Shown: piece after piece, positions 23,816 to 37,965 of the stretch | Layout of the letters: each line of letters begins with the position of its first letter | Position numbering within the stretch: the stretch's first letter is position 1 | Assembly (NCBI RefSeq): GCF_037975245.1 | Contig: NC_092576.1 | Location: forward strand, 22,507,611 to 22,571,610 | Direction of reading: 5' to 3' | Length of the DNA stretch: 64,000 nt | From: Apostichopus japonicus | Lineage: Eukaryota > Echinodermata > Holothuroidea > Aspidochirotida > Stichopodidae | Made by a program: the position numbers and the translations under genes | The notes under the pieces: generated by a model | Seen by the model: only the letters and a program-made list of their open reading frames with translations | Database searches by the model: none | Told to the model about the DNA's origin: nothing

Positions 23816-26800
23816 ATAATGGCCATATTTATTACGGTTCGAATATTTCATTTCCCGTATCCAGAAATTTCTAAAGCAGTATAAATCAGACAAAACTACA
23901 TATAGAGACAGTGATTGAATGCCCACCGCTACTTTGCTGTAAAATGTGCTTTAGTTCTTAGTGGAGGGAGGAAAATAAAGAATAGCTCAGTGATAGCAAC
24001 AACTTTCATAGTTCTCGGATTTAAACAAAATAGACATTTTAAATTTAATTATTTTATGAGCCTGACAAAAATCATTAACGCAAGTAATCCGATGTTTAGA
24101 TATATGTCAATATATACTGAAACAAGCTGTCATATGTCTGTTTCACGTACTTGCAACAAGGTTATATTGAAACTCGATTCCGGTGTTAAACAGAGATATG
24201 ATTAACATTCGTTGATCTGCCACATATGGTAATGTTTGGTGCATAAGTGTTTGGTGCACGCCCTTAACTGTGTGATTCACTCTGTGATTAACTGAGCACC
24301 TTGTGCCTAAGCATGTAACTAAATCAAAAGCATTTCATTCACCATTGAACAGTGTAAACCTTATTTTTCAATTGTTATAAGTCTCATTCTTATATCTTGC
24401 AAAAAAAGCCTCGTCAATTTTAAGTTAAAAAGAAGTGATTCTATGATTATCGTATTAGAAACACTGATCGTACTGTTTATTTCCGCCCGTACCAACCAAG
24501 AAAACTGGTAGAACTCTTGTCCTTTTTCATTGGTCAAATCATTTCAAGTGATTTAATAATTTACATATCTCTCCCTAAAACATATGTATATTCATTTTGT
24601 ATTGGACCGGAAAACCCTCGTCATTTTGACATCGAATTGGATATGGCTATGAAATCTTGAACCCTCGTTTTAAAGTTGGGGATCACGTAATACATCATCC
24701 GCATGCCCAGTAACAATGTTGTTTGGTCTCTCCAAACGTAACATGCATTTTCCCCATACTCTGCTACGTTGTGTCAACCTATAATATCATTGTTAACGCT
24801 GTTTTAATAAAAATCTCTTTTGCTCAATTAGTTTCATTTTAAAACAGGAAAAGTTGATATCAAACACTTGCTGGCATGGTTTTAAATCAGTGTACTGTCA
24901 ACACTTCTTTGGTCCAGGGAACTTAAAGTTGGAGACGGTGACTCGTACACATATCACTTGGCATTTTCGAGAGTGAAATTTTGTTTGAAATTTCCAATTC
25001 TATCTCCACTTCGTGAATTTTTCAGGACAAATTTGGCAAGGCAGTTAATATTTGATAACGAACATTTTAAACAAAAACTACCATAATTCTTCCCGGTATT
25101 AAAATGGAATTGTCCAACATCTTTGTTTTACGTGAGTTGCAACAAGAACGAACATGTTTGTGTACGCAAGATTACCTCAACCTCGCCAATCCACAGACCG
25201 ATTCCACGAAAAATCCCGCTATGCGCGTCTTAGAGGTAAACCTTCCCATATATTGTCTGTCCAAGTGACTTATAATACACTCAGCATGCGTACGGTATCT
25301 TGGTCTACATCATTCACCTTACACAACATCTGCTGTTAAGTATTATTGTAACTGTAGTCAATATTCGCTAATATAAGCAGTAAATCCTCTTGTATGTCAC
25401 AAAGCATAACGACCTACACACCTACGTACGCGCACGCACCCTGCATCACTATATAGGTTACGATGATCATCGATAACAAAAACCTCTCTACGCAAAACTA
25501 AGCCTTATGATAGTAAGGTCTGAAGTTTCGTATGGCTGTTTCATCGCTGTGTAATAGGAAAACGTTATAAGGGACATTCCATTAACGACCTACACACATG
25601 ACAAAACAGTAAACATTTAAAAATGATCGTTCTGAGCAAAATATTGTAATAGTTAGTAAGTTTAGATTCATATGTGTGTTTAGGTCTTCAGTATACACAT
25701 TTAAAGGTTAATCTATTTCTAGGATATGATACTCTTCTCACGAATATTGGTTAGACTTATATTTGACAATTATGAATTGCTAAAAATATATAGTATATGA
25801 CAGGGTTGTTTACTCTCAACGTACAATGTTTACATTCAGCCGGGAAGAATGGACCACTACTACTGGTTCACTCCCCCAGAAAGCTGACACAGTGTATCGC
25901 CGTGTGTTAAAGCAGTGAAGCCTACGGCAAAAACCAGATCATTTGTAAGTCTTCATATAGACATTTTACATTCGACTTTAAAACTTAATTTGATTTTACC
26001 CGCGTTTTTTCGAAAAAGGAAGTGTACTTTGCACAACAGAGACATGTTATGGTGACTATAGTGGTAAGTACTATACTCCTGACTTAAGAACCAACTTTGA
26101 AAACGTCTCTTTTCGCCTCTAATGACTCGAGTAAGTGGAGTGTTTTGTCCAACTTTTAATGTCTGGAAAGTGTCATTTCCGGTATCTGAGAGGCATGTGG
26201 CAAACACTTTTCTTGCTTGTAGTATTTTAGTGCTCCAACCAAATAGTGTCATAGTTGTACCTGAACAATGCCGTGAAAGAGCAAACCTCCTTCCTCCTCT
26301 GACCACCTTTCCCACACACACCTACCTTTGTGTAATATTAATTTTAATACCCAATTGCGGCACACCAATATCACCATTTCGAGTGATTTATGTCAAATGT
26401 ATTACTTTAGTTATGTTAAAGACGTAGTGTTTGTATTGCTAGCCAGTAATGGGCTTGTCGTACAAGCAAAGCGCCACCAGCATGTTGGGGGGCTTCATTA
26501 TATGTCGCATGACGTCATTCTTACTACTTCAATGTCTATGTATATACCTAGTCTATAGTGTAAGTATGCAATAGACTGCAACATTTGAAGTACATGTCTT
26601 TCAAGCCAGGGGAGGAAATTTGGAATTTTTTATTTTTATTGACACAACCTTCCGTTTAGAGCTATTTCTTACGGCCTCAATTACAGTCGAAATATTCCTC
26701 AGAATGCACCATTAGACATCTTTATTTATTTATGATTTTTGGAGGAGGACCTTAGCTTCCGTCTTTTATAAAATCCTTCATGCCCATTCCGTAGGGAAGA

Positions 26801-29800
26801 ATATTGAATGCCTATCTCACACCTTTTGAAATCCTCTGCTCGCCGCTAGTTAATTAACGAGTTAGTCCCTAGAAAATGAAACAGACTACAATATTTTAGA
26901 CACAGATAACAAAAATAAAACTATTGACAACATAACATTGGTTATTTTTCTTTTAATTTCTTCCCGTGTCATTATACAGATCAATACATATCAAATGTTA
27001 TATATTCCACGATATGAATTAGTTATCATAACATAGCATTAATCAAAGGGTGTGATGAACAAGTTGCACTGATCAATAAAGTCAATAAGTCAATAAAGAG
27101 TAAGGGATGCCTTAGGACTAGTTGTTTCTTTAGTTGATGAAATGATTATACACACGCACGCGCAATTAGAGAAATGTCCTAACAAAACCGCAAACGAATT
27201 GATTATTCACTTCCTTGAAAGTAAATGTTATACTTTAAAGAGATCTTGTAGCTCAGTGATTTACTGCCGTTATCTTTGTGGTAAATTATTTGCAGTAAAC
27301 AATGTCAGCTTTTATGTTATATTCATTTAGCGTGGAGGCTGCGTGTGAGGGGTGCAACATACATAAACAAACTGTATAATTATACCAGATTAACTTAAGG
27401 AAGGAAAGAAAAGCTGAATTACAATAAACAGATCAAGAATGAGTTTATATTTATTCAAAACAAAATAAAGATTTAAAATGAAAAGTATAATAAACCAAAA
27501 ATGATCGTTGAAATTGAGGTTAAATAAACGCATATAATATGCCTTCCTTCATTATTAGCATATTATAATCGTATTTATTACGTAATAGCCACGTCATGTG
27601 ATTGTCTTTATAGCGGGTATAAATGGAATTAATAGAACTTAACTCCATTAAGCAGTACATTAGTCAAGCAACTATAGAATCATGTACAACACGTAATAAA
27701 ACAATAATAAAAAATAAAATGAAAATATACAGAGCTTTGAAATTAAAGCTTACTTAATTTTATGAACAGGATATTACCTTCCTTCATTATTGTACATCTT
27801 ATAATCATATTCATTAAGTAATATCCACCACCATATTATTTATCATCATATACGGTGTACTAGGAACGGTGATTATGGAATTAATATTACAAGAATTAAA
27901 AGTGAATGAATTTAACGCATGTAGAATCGTTTATAACACAAAACAGTAATAAAATGATGAAATGAAGAAAACAATAGTAAAAGAAGCAAAGCGTTGAAAG
28001 GAAACACAAACCAAACCATTACCTTTGGCTCATATGACAGAAATATGAGTGAAGAAAAAGTATCTCTCAAAATGGAATGATATAATTTACAGAAATTAAA
28101 AGAATAATTCCGATGAAAACGAGAGAGAAACATATTCTGATCATCCTGATGAAATTTCCATTAATTCCTTTGAATCGTTTTTCTCTTCATTTAGTACGCA
28201 AATAACGAAGACTGTTACATATTGGGGGAAAATAAAATAAAAACTGTACATTACCGTTTAATTCCCATTCTACAAGAGTTTCTGGTGGGTAGTGCAATGA
28301 TTACTATAACATCTACTTTGTCACCAAAGTGGTGGGTCATCACCTAGCCCCTCCGACACCCCACTCCCCACTCCCCGCCTTTACACATTCACACGAAGAG
28401 TAAGATCCCTCTCTCAAAAGTTGACATCCAAGAGAAGAAAGTCTCTTATACTGATGACCTAGTAGTTGATGGATGACGTCATAAGAGTTCGATTGGCTCT
28501 AAGCAATTTGAATTTGGCTTGAAGAGCAAAGGAATTTAAAAGTTAGAAAAGAAAGTATATGTGGACAGTAACGTTACTAAAAAAGCGTATGGAATTACTT
28601 GTATACTTTACAGAAAAATACTAAGTAGCCCGAACATGTAATATATCGAATCTTTGTTTTGATTTTTTTGTAGTATTTGGAGTTATTAACGGTTTACAAA
28701 CCTAATCTCTGGAAAGGATGGAGAAGGAATCACCCCCCCCCCTTCATCCCCTTCTCCGCAAAAAGGAATAAAACACTTGCAATCAATGTAAATTATGTGT
28801 GCTACCTGTGGTGAAACCCTCCTAAAAGGTGGGTCATATATCTCAACTAATAATGGACGAGTTTCTCATAATTTACTTATTCTTTCTCACTTCTCTGTGC
28901 TTCTATGTTTTGATTTGGTTTGAATTTCAACAAGCTAATTTCAGTAGACACAAGTAGTAATATTTGTTAATCAGTGACGTCACTAGAATATTTAAGAATG
29001 ACTTTAACCACAACATTAATGTTGTTATGTTGTAGATCACTGGTTTTCAGTCTAGGTTGTTTTTCTATAACAATGTTGACACATGTTACTTTAAAAGTTG
29101 AGGTCATAGAATATGAGTGACTTGACTATATATTCAAATACGGAGACAATTATGTAATTTCCTTAATGTAACACAAAACTCAACGAGATAAGAAGACGTA
29201 TATGGCCTGAAGTAACATGTTAACACTGAAGTACAAATTCGATACTGAAAAATGGTGTTGAAAATTATCCAAATATGCTATGTTTTAAGAACAAAGTAAC
29301 AAAACTTGATTTTGTTGAGTTATTAAAATGTATACATCTCAGAATTAACATGGCCTGCACTAAAGGGCCAACGTCATCAATTTAGCCTTAAATGAGTATT
29401 TCAGACATTTATCATATTTTAAAGGTGAATATCTTACAAAACCAGAAAAATCTGAAGAAACATTAATAACACTCCGTTTTTTTGACTATAACATTTAAAG
29501 ACTGAAATCCGCCTTAAGTCATTATTTAACAAAAATGGAACTTGAACAGTTATCTTTCAAATTTCATTTCTTTTTATTATATGGAGTTATTAGTATTATT
29601 GCACAACCTGATCCCTCTACAATATCCTTTCCTAATGAATGTGTTCATCAAGTCATCATGTCATTGTCTTGAGAATATAGGCATTTGATGACGTCACATT
29701 CATACTAGACTAATTGCATGTGTATTATACTGGAGGTCTATCTGGCAATGTTTGTAGTATTTGGGAAATATTAACAGTTTACAACCTAATCTCTTAAGTA

Positions 29801-32800
29801 GATCCTTTCCCAATGAAATTCCTGCCTTCGTTTTGAGAATAGAATGTTCTGCTGATGATTGGTCAAGCCAGATTAACATGCATTTTGTATTGCTGTAATA
29901 GAAAGATAAAATGATATATATTTGGTGAAATTGTTGTCAGAATAAATGGGTTGAGAAAAATCTCATTTGTAGAACAATGGGGAGGTAACACCAATACAAC
30001 CCCCATTCTAACCAACCCCACCCCCGGAGAAACTTCAACGAGAGACTTAATTTGCTCTTAAAGTATACTTTACTCTCTCAATTATTGGTTTTATGCAAAA
30101 GAGATTATTTGTTACACAAGACGAATTTTGAGGAAACAGTAATTGCACAAGATAATGCTCTTTAACATGTTTGTGTTTCAGAAAACAGTATCGTAACCTG
30201 CTGACCTTGACATCACTATGTTAATTCATAAATCTGTATTCATTTCTCCTCTTCCTGATCTCACCTCACTTCATTTAAAAATGAAATTGTATGTCCCTTA
30301 TTAGGTCACATATGCCAAAGAGCTGACGAGCCACTACCATGCTCAGATATAACTTGCTTATATTTAACTCTCTTCTTTTCCACATATTATATTATTTTCT
30401 GTGTGTCGTCTAATTGAGTGACGTCACCATATCGCACATAGTCGTTTCCTTATTAAACTTTCAAATTTTATTGAGTTTTTGTCTCTGTTAGTATTAAGGG
30501 AAGACAAGTGATAATCTCTCATTTTTGCCAATAAATTAAAAATATGATGAGAAAGGAGGAATTTTACTAACCGTTATAATAACCGTGTTAGTGATAAAAC
30601 ACATGTTAGCAGATAAAGAAATATATCACTTTTTAAGCAATGCCCTTCTTATGCTTAAACAGCGGAAAAGGATGGTTGTGGATCCATCATTATTGTAATA
30701 ATATACAGATACCTTTGTTTCTGTTAATGGAATGAACTTGTCACTCATTTCGATACATTTAATCAGGGATCAGCTTTGCTAATATAAAATATAACAAAAT
30801 CAATTGAAGTTGAAGCAGTTGCATTAGTGACCACATAAGATTAGAAAATCTCAGATATAGGGATAAAACATCGGGTCAATATGGAGATTTTTGTAATATA
30901 TTGAGATTTTACAATTATAAATAACATGCATAATGAATTCAACAAATTATAAATACTAAAGAAGAGTGTATTCAGCTGTATTGACTTACAGTTAATGGAA
31001 CCTTGTCAGGCTTCTCTAGTAACTAATCTCATCGAATCCCTAAACAAGAGTGAAAAGAATCAGTTAAATATATGTATAAGATTTAAATGTTGAAAATATT
31101 CATCATATGCAGCCACATAAGAAGTGTTATCTCAAAGAGAATCGATTTAGGTTACAACGAAATTCATTTTCACTTCTTTTTAAGTTATAGACCTTTGTTT
31201 CAGTTTTACATTTTAGCAACCAATGCAAGGGTTACCTCCTGTGGTAAGTACTGAACATGATATACACATGAAGGCTAAATCCATGAGACCATGGTCACTA
31301 ATGCTATGGTCGCTTTGATATCATGGAATTGGAAGGACACACTTGTGGAGGTTGGACTTTGGTTAAAGCTTAATTTTTTAATTTGTTATTATTGTCATCT
31401 TTAATGAGGGTAGTCCTTCTCAGTGCAGAAACACTGTTTTCCAGAGGAGCCCTTCGTGGAATGTTCCGACCTGTTTTAACACTGAAGCGATTCACACAGA
31501 GTTAACAGTAAAACAATGTAAATCTTTAAGCTTTGTCCCACAGTGAAAGCTGAATCATGCTGATAAATCTGTTAAATCGGTAGCATGTACTCTTAGGATT
31601 GTAATCCTCCCCAAAAATAAGCTGGATTTGTTGGGATTAAACATATCTCAGTTCTCACTGACATCCTAATAGCTCATGCTACTGATTCATAGCACGATCT
31701 AGTTGTTACTGTGGTACGAATGATTTACAGTAGTTACTGTGTTATCTGTTTATATCGGTGTAACACTGGTCTCATCAACTGGAGTCGCCATTTTCAATTG
31801 AGCTGCAAGGTTTAACATTCTAATCATTATAATAAGTCATCATTCTTGACATCTAATGGGATAGTTATTTTAGTTGATTCTCTTGACCATGCTAGACCTG
31901 GTTAGACCCTTGTGTATTGTTATGGCAGAACTTGTGTTATCATTAGCTAGCTGTACGTGTAAGCTAGCTAACATTTAAAAGCGCTTCAGTAATTTAGATA
32001 TAACATGCCTTAAACAGCTCCTGTATTAATTCTGGAAAACTAAGACATTATTCATACTGACTCTAGGGATATTGCTTGTTAGCTTGACTGGTACAGTGTC
32101 ATTACATATGATGACACAAATAAAAAAATATGTTGTTAATATTTTAGGCAAAATGTTGAAGCATAACGTTTACACTGAATATTTCAATTGTTTTTAAAAG
32201 TATGACTGCCTTATTGAATGAAATCGGTCATCGATTGCACGGTTAAATTCTAACAGTATCAGATTTTGCTCAAAATCAATCAATTTTTCTACAACATTCT
32301 TCTCTATTGTGTTTCTATTCCTCTCCGATCTGGCCTGACACATCAAAACTGAGGGAAGCATATTGCTCAATTACTGTGTTCATCATTTTGACTTTTTGTT
32401 GGAAATGTTGAGGAGTCACCTCACATCCTCGTAGGTTCATCTTCATTTAATACCTACACCGTTGCTATCATGTCAGTTTTGTCTAAAGGGACCCTCATTG
32501 TAACTTACCTGATACACGTGATCCCTTAGATTCTAACATATTTACTTTTTATATTGTTTCTATACTTTTCTTATAACAACAGCTTGGTATGCTCACATTA
32601 CGAAGTGAATGGTTTCTACTCCAAGTTAGTCATGTTATGCCACAGTGGACTCTCTCACTATGTATAATAATGATGCTATAACTCAACGGATATCCTCACA
32701 ACAAAGTACATCATATTGTTCCTATATATGCACTCATACTCACATTACCAACAGAGCGGACCAGTTTATCTCTTCAATTTCAGTAATTAATATCTCCAAT

Positions 32801-33294
32801 AATTACCGGTTATGTGCGTCCCCAACCTCATGCAGAGAATGATTTTAATAATTAAATATCAAGAATACCGGTGATGAGAGGGGGGAGGGGTGTTGAAGCC
32901 TGATATTTTTTTAAACAATATTCCAATTTTCTGTGAGTGAGTGTGTTGGCTTGTAATTTTTCATAACATCTGACTAAACCTTGTTGTAATTAAATATATA
33001 TCTGATTCTTTGATTAGCATTTCTGTGACTATGTTTACGGAAGAAAGATTATATAAGCCGTATTTTAAATTAATATTGAAAACAGTGATATCATTATTAC
33101 GAGATATAAACTTGTTACTGGTTTGTCTGTTCCCTGTTCTTTTCACGTCGGTTATCAATCTTTCCTCCTTGATGAGGAACAAGGTATAATACTCTTTTGT
33201 CTTATTTCTTTGTTCCGCAGTAATAAACACCTCCTTGCCTGCCACTAAATTACCGTTACTAATTAACAGGAACATGAATATGTGTCTCTCTTAC
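23816..33294. other. Gene-poor stretch with low-copy internal repeats
   Basis: No recognised gene in over 9 kb. The interval at 25.95-26.43 kb is open on both strands but matches no family I know. Diverged direct repeats occur at 27.5-27.9 kb and at 28.67/29.75 kb (TAGTATTTGG..ATTAAC..TTTACAA..CCTAATCTCT). The palindrome TGACGTCA occurs five times between 26.5 and 30.5 kb. Confidence 0.5.
27538..27891. repeat. Two diverged copies of about 110 bp, period about 234 bp
   Basis: Both copies contain CCTTCCTTCATTATT, then ATAATC.TATT.ATTA.GTAATA..CCAC, then ATGGAATTAATA in the same order (27538-27640 and 27772-27891). No coding potential. Confidence 0.65.
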
Positions 33295-33330
33295 CTCTTC
33301 TCCTGGTAGATTACCATCATCGTCACAGGC
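33295..33330 (-). CDS. Predicted 36-bp exon, minus-strand gene, part 3
   Basis: On the minus strand the acceptor CTTCCTTTCAG precedes the exon and GTAAGAG follows it. In phase 0 it reads ACDDDGNLPGEE. The phase fits the exon at 41621-41676, which ends in phase 0. The sequence is acidic and looks protein-coding. Gene not recognised. The intron to the previous exon would be about 8.3 kb and would contain the element at 34305-36363 and the nested hATs. Confidence 0.45.
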
Positions 33331-34302
33331 CTGAAAGGAAGAGAAATAATATTTTCATGATAAGTTGAAACTGTGTTTCAGGAAAATATAATAGGGCGAG
33401 GCAAAAAATACATGTTATAATTATATATCTTCACAAGTAACCTATTCCTGTCAGGTGAATGCACATCTGCATTGAGCACACTAAAGACAATGTAGGAGAC
33501 AGACTCGTCATGCACTGTTAGATGCACAGACTTGATAACATGAATACATATATCAGCTATATAGGAAGACAACATTAGTTTTAAAACCCGCCATATAACA
33601 CTGAGTGACGTCATTAAACAACGAGTGACGTCATCATGATGAATGTTTCACTGCGATGATTGGATGGATACCATTGACGACAGAGAAGATGACGAGAAGG
33701 GAAAAGATGGGAAAGATAGAATTATTTATACAATCCTCGTGGTTGAATCGATGGAATGTACAATGGACACTTTTCAAATATCCCATGAAGCAGTAAATTG
33801 GTTACTCCCGCCCGTACCCAATTCCCCCACCGCCCAACTCCATCTTATGTGGTATGTTGATATCGTTTAGCTAACCCTTAACGATATCCATGAAAGTTTG
33901 GGAGATTCAGTTGAAAAATAAAATCTCAAAATGGAGTAACAAGGAAAGAAAACGATATTTAAAGTAAACAAGTGTAGATGTATTATTGTTGACAAATTTC
34001 ATGAAATATCATAAATTGTATTATCCCCTCAAATAGTGTATTTCTTCTAAATTTGCCGTGTCACGTGCGTATTTGTATTTGAAATTTGTAGAAAATTATG
34101 TTATGAATAAATATTTCTATCCTTGCTTTGATCCTATAGTCAATTGAAACATTGCAGTATTAACACAGTACGCATTGCAATTATTTCTTTAATAAAAAAA
34201 TACTTAGTACGTTATTTTCCCAATACATTGCCTTAAATTAAAATGAGTTTGTTGAAATACTATACATTATACACTACACAAAACTATTATATGTAGTTTG
34301 CA
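33331..34302. other. No further gene recognised
   Basis: Two TGACGTCA palindromes lie 20 bp apart at 33606 and 33626. The open frame at 33643-33870 is acidic at its start but resembles nothing I know. Confidence 0.4.
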
Positions 34303-34304
34303 TA

Positions 34305-36363
34305 TGGTCAATTCCATGGTGACTCGCATGACATTTTTACTCAAATTCCTCTCTATTTGATATCATTTAACAAATAAAGAAATTACCTGGGAGAAAAGCA
34401 TTAATGTAGCAGTGAATGTACACCTTAATGCTTACAACAGTAGAGAAAAAATATTTATACCTCAAGTATTGGGGGTGAAATTGGCGAAAAACTAAACGTG
34501 ACTCGCGTGACAGTTACTATTAGCAAAAATCAGAATGCACACACAAATGTTCGATTTCTTATATCTTATTAAAAATTTTCCAATCACTTTTTATAATCAC
34601 ACCGAAGTTGAAAAATACCTCTACCTCAATTGCTATGCAACTTTGAAAAAAAGTTGTAACGCATGAAAATAACGATGAAGATGTATTGTGACTCGCGTGA
34701 CAAGAAAACGTGACTCGTGTGACAAGTTCACTTTTCGGATAGTTCTAGACCAAATGCAGTAGTAAATTGAAGGTACAGATCTTGCATAGTGATATATAAC
34801 ATTCATTGGTCTAGAAAGTGTCCAAAGGTACTTCCCTTGGGAATGTCCAGATAATATTAATGTCCCCGAGTTACCTTCATGACTGCAGACAGTAGGTAAT
34901 ATACTGTACGGTTAGTACAGTTGTTCAGGCAATATATTTTGTCAATTAATATTTATAACAATATTTAGTCTGTTGAAGTCACTCCTTTGAAAATTATAGA
35001 AGAAACAGATCTATCAAACTGTGATTCAAATTACCATTCTCATTTGTCGTATTTGAATAAACCAAAAGTGTAATACTTGAGAAGATACATCCGCTAATAG
35101 GATTTTGGGAATGATTGAGCAGTTAAGACCTTAAGGTTGTCAAGTCATAGCACATGGTATTGCCAGATACAAATATAGATTATGTTTTAGTATAATACTA
35201 AAAAATCAATGACATGTGCTAACTTTCCAAATGTGGTGATTAAATAGGCATTATATTGCGAATAAATATTCATGATTTTAAATTCTGATATTTCAAATGA
35301 AATTATGATGATTAGTTGCATTATGTGTGCCCATATTATTCAAGTTGCCTAATTAAAGGTGAATGCATATATGATATCTTTAATCAGTGATTCATTCATC
35401 AAACTAGATAACATCCCTGTAATTTTCACACAGTAAATAGGTAGAAACACTTTTTTGATTTGACGTGACTCGCGTGACGTGACTCGCGTGACATTCGTTA
35501 AGGGTGATTTTCTGCAAAATTTGAATATCTTCTGAAAAGGAAAATTCAGTAATCCTTTTGGTATCTATGTGAAGACTTGATATTCATTATTTTGGAGTAA
35601 AACTATTGTGCAGGCAAGGAGAAAAAAACAACAAAAACAGTCAATTTTGTGACTCCGTAACAGTAAATCGAGGGTGTTTACTGTTTTCTATTTACCACTG
35701 TTGTCTAATGCCTTGATATCAACATAAAATTGAAGCTATTAAGTGAGCACTATGCTATAGCAAATATAATTAGTCCAACACACAGTAAATAGGTAGAAAC
35801 ACTATCTTGATTTGACGTGACTCGCGTGACGTGACTCGCGTGACATTCATGAAGGGTGATTTTCCGCAAAATTTGAATATCTTCTGAAAAGGAAAATTCA
35901 GTAATCCTTTTGGTATCTATGTGAAGACTTGATATTCATTGTTTGGAGTAAAACTATTGTGCAGGCAAGGAGAAAAAAAAAATTTTGTGACTCGCGTGAC
36001 AGTAAATCGAGGGTGTTTTCAAATCACCACTTTTGTCTAATGCATTGATGTCGAAACAAAATTGAAGCTATTAAGTGAGCACTATGCTATAGCAAATATA
36101 ATTAGTCCAAAAAACTGATGATATCTATGATTACTATGTACAAATCTGCACAAAATGAAATTTCACTGTATTTTTCATAATTTAGTTACAACGGGAACCA
36201 TTTGTTATAACCGACCTCATAATCAAACAAATTATGTTTCGGGGGTGAAAACATTATTTTTTAGTAACTACAAGTATTCTATTTATTGGAAACTGGTACA
36301 ATTTTAATGAACAATGATTTAAAATTTTTTGGTATGATGTTGACCTTATCATGGAATTGACCA
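34305..36363. mobile_element. TA-flanked element, 2.06 kb, with 14-bp motif array
   Basis: The termini are TGGTCAATTCCATG (34305) and its exact inverse CATGGAATTGACCA (ending 36363), each flanked by TA. TA duplications are typical of Tc1/mariner-like elements. No transposase frame is present. The interior carries nine full or near copies of GTGACTCGCGTGAC at 34319, 34498, 34688, 34710, 35465, 35479, 35817, 35831 and 35987, plus a degenerate one near 35649. Repeated internal motifs in a non-autonomous element may be protein-binding sites. The short palindromic terminus makes the exact boundary less certain. Confidence 0.55.
35429..36110. repeat. 352-bp tandem duplication inside the TA element
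   Basis: Copy 1 (35429-35780) and copy 2 (35781-36110) both begin with ACAGTAAATAGGTAGAAACAC. Both carry two head-to-tail GTGACTCGCGTGAC motifs and end in ATATAATTAGTCCAA. Copy 2 is shorter by about 22 bp near the A-rich tract. Identity is high, so the duplication looks recent. Confidence 0.9.
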
Positions 36364-36365
36364 TA

Positions 36366-37902
36366 TCACTAGACAAACTTAAACAGATGCATTTTGTTAG
36401 TTGTATCGTTTCCCTATTTTTAGTTACCCTGGGCATTTGTCTGTTGCGACCTCAACTGAAAGGCTTGTAGCAAGTTATATTCAATTGCACCAAAAGTCTG
36501 GAAGTTTCTTTGTAACAGGTTGCCAGTTAACCAAATAGTTTCAGGGACTCTAACTTACTTTAGAAGGACTTGTCCTGAGACCTCCGCAACGTGTGAAACT
36601 TTAATCGCAGCTTACATTTACTTTTTTTCTAGACTCGGTCGTTTAATCTTTCACCTTCGGTCCATGCAGCTTCGCGGGTTATTCAGTTGATTATATTAAT
36701 GTAGCCTAGCACAGCAGCTGTTTGTAAGTTAATAAGCCTAGGCGTCCTACCAATACCAACACAGTACTACTACTACTGACATATTGTTCGACACTATACT
36801 GATCGGAACTTTTCACTACGGCTTGGCGTAAATATTCTAACGCCACCGATTGGAACTGAGATTGGTCTGCAGTGTTATTATCACCTTTTCGTATTGGAGG
36901 ACAGCTTACCTTGTCAGCTTACTATTTCTTATTGCAGCACTCTTTACTGCTAGTACTAATACTATTATGATTACCAACTTAATGCCCACCTGTAGTGTAA
37001 CACAAGACGAACATATCAAGAATACAAGATCAGAGGTGAGTGTATTGATTTCGTAATACTACCTCTGATTGAGAAAACATCATCTCTAAAGGTCAATATA
37101 TAACCTTAGATGCAAATTAGGGGAGTAGCCAATACATGTGATATATTTACATAGTAAAGTCATTTTACTCTGTGTTCCCGCAACACAGAAGGGGGTACTT
37201 TGCCTATTCAAATAACGGTTATTAAGTATTACCTCGTGTTTAGATAGTATAGCGTTTCATCCAGGGGTTACTTATGGTCCCAATTTAGAATGTGTGGCTT
37301 TTTTGCATATTGGTCGTACATTTATGGACTTTAATTTGGCAACGCGTTAATGCACGTTGTGGAACCGGAAGCTAATCCAGGCATTATCCCGTATTGTTGA
37401 GGTCTTATTATTTACATTGCATTAGCCAAATAATTTACATTATTTTAATTCCAGGAAGTTATTTATGCATATAAATTTTGAATATCTAGCCATAATGAGG
37501 GTGTTATAAAGTGTAAACGGTCATTTTTAAAGTACATCGAGATGGTGACGTAAAAAGCATAATATGCTAAGTACATCTCCTTAAGTGAAGATAATTTGAT
37601 TAAGATATTTGTTAATCTCATTGATTTCATTATTCCTTTTCTAAAAGACTTACAGCTCATTTTCTTTTCAGAAGAATAATACAATTGTTTTAGTAATATG
37701 TAATGTTATGTTTGAGACATTAAGCAATTTCGCGGTTATGTCAATTATATTGTCTCAAAGTCATACTTTTAAAATATTTATAAAACAAAGTTGGGATCAT
37801 CTTTCTCAAGAAATTTTATTTCTCATAGGTTATAAATTTCTTACAACCAGCCTGTAACTGCAAAATTGTGTTAAACTGTAAATCCTCATGCTCATACATT
37901 TA
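36366..37902. other. No gene recognised
   Basis: One hydrophobic open stretch (about 36856-37035) ends at a GTGAGTG donor, but it has no ATG at a suitable place. It is recorded among the rejected items. Otherwise AT-rich sequence. Confidence 0.4.
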
Positions 37903-37965
37903 CATAGCTCCCAACTCTTGAGAAGGCAAATGCTGGTCCATGCCACGAATCGCCGTCCTGGGGGA

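Noticed and set aside
25953-26427. Overlapping open frames of 122 and 101 codons on opposite strands
   Set aside because: Neither has a recognisable domain, splice context or coherent composition. Being open on both strands over the same bases argues for chance or an old unreadable repeat.
30985-31050. Minus-strand segment with good acceptor (CTCTTGTTTAG) and donor (GTAAGTC)
   Set aside because: All three reading frames contain stops within about 50 bp, so it cannot be an internal coding exon.
32509-32532. 24-bp minus-strand micro-exon in phase with the exon at 33295
   Set aside because: The donor is good but the acceptor lacks a pyrimidine tract. It is too short to judge, so I mention it only as a possibility.
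36850-37035. Hydrophobic open stretch ending at a GTGAGTG donor, possible signal-peptide exon
   Set aside because: It starts without an ATG at a suitable place (TTG only). An alternative frame over the same bases looks equally plausible, so coding status cannot be supported.
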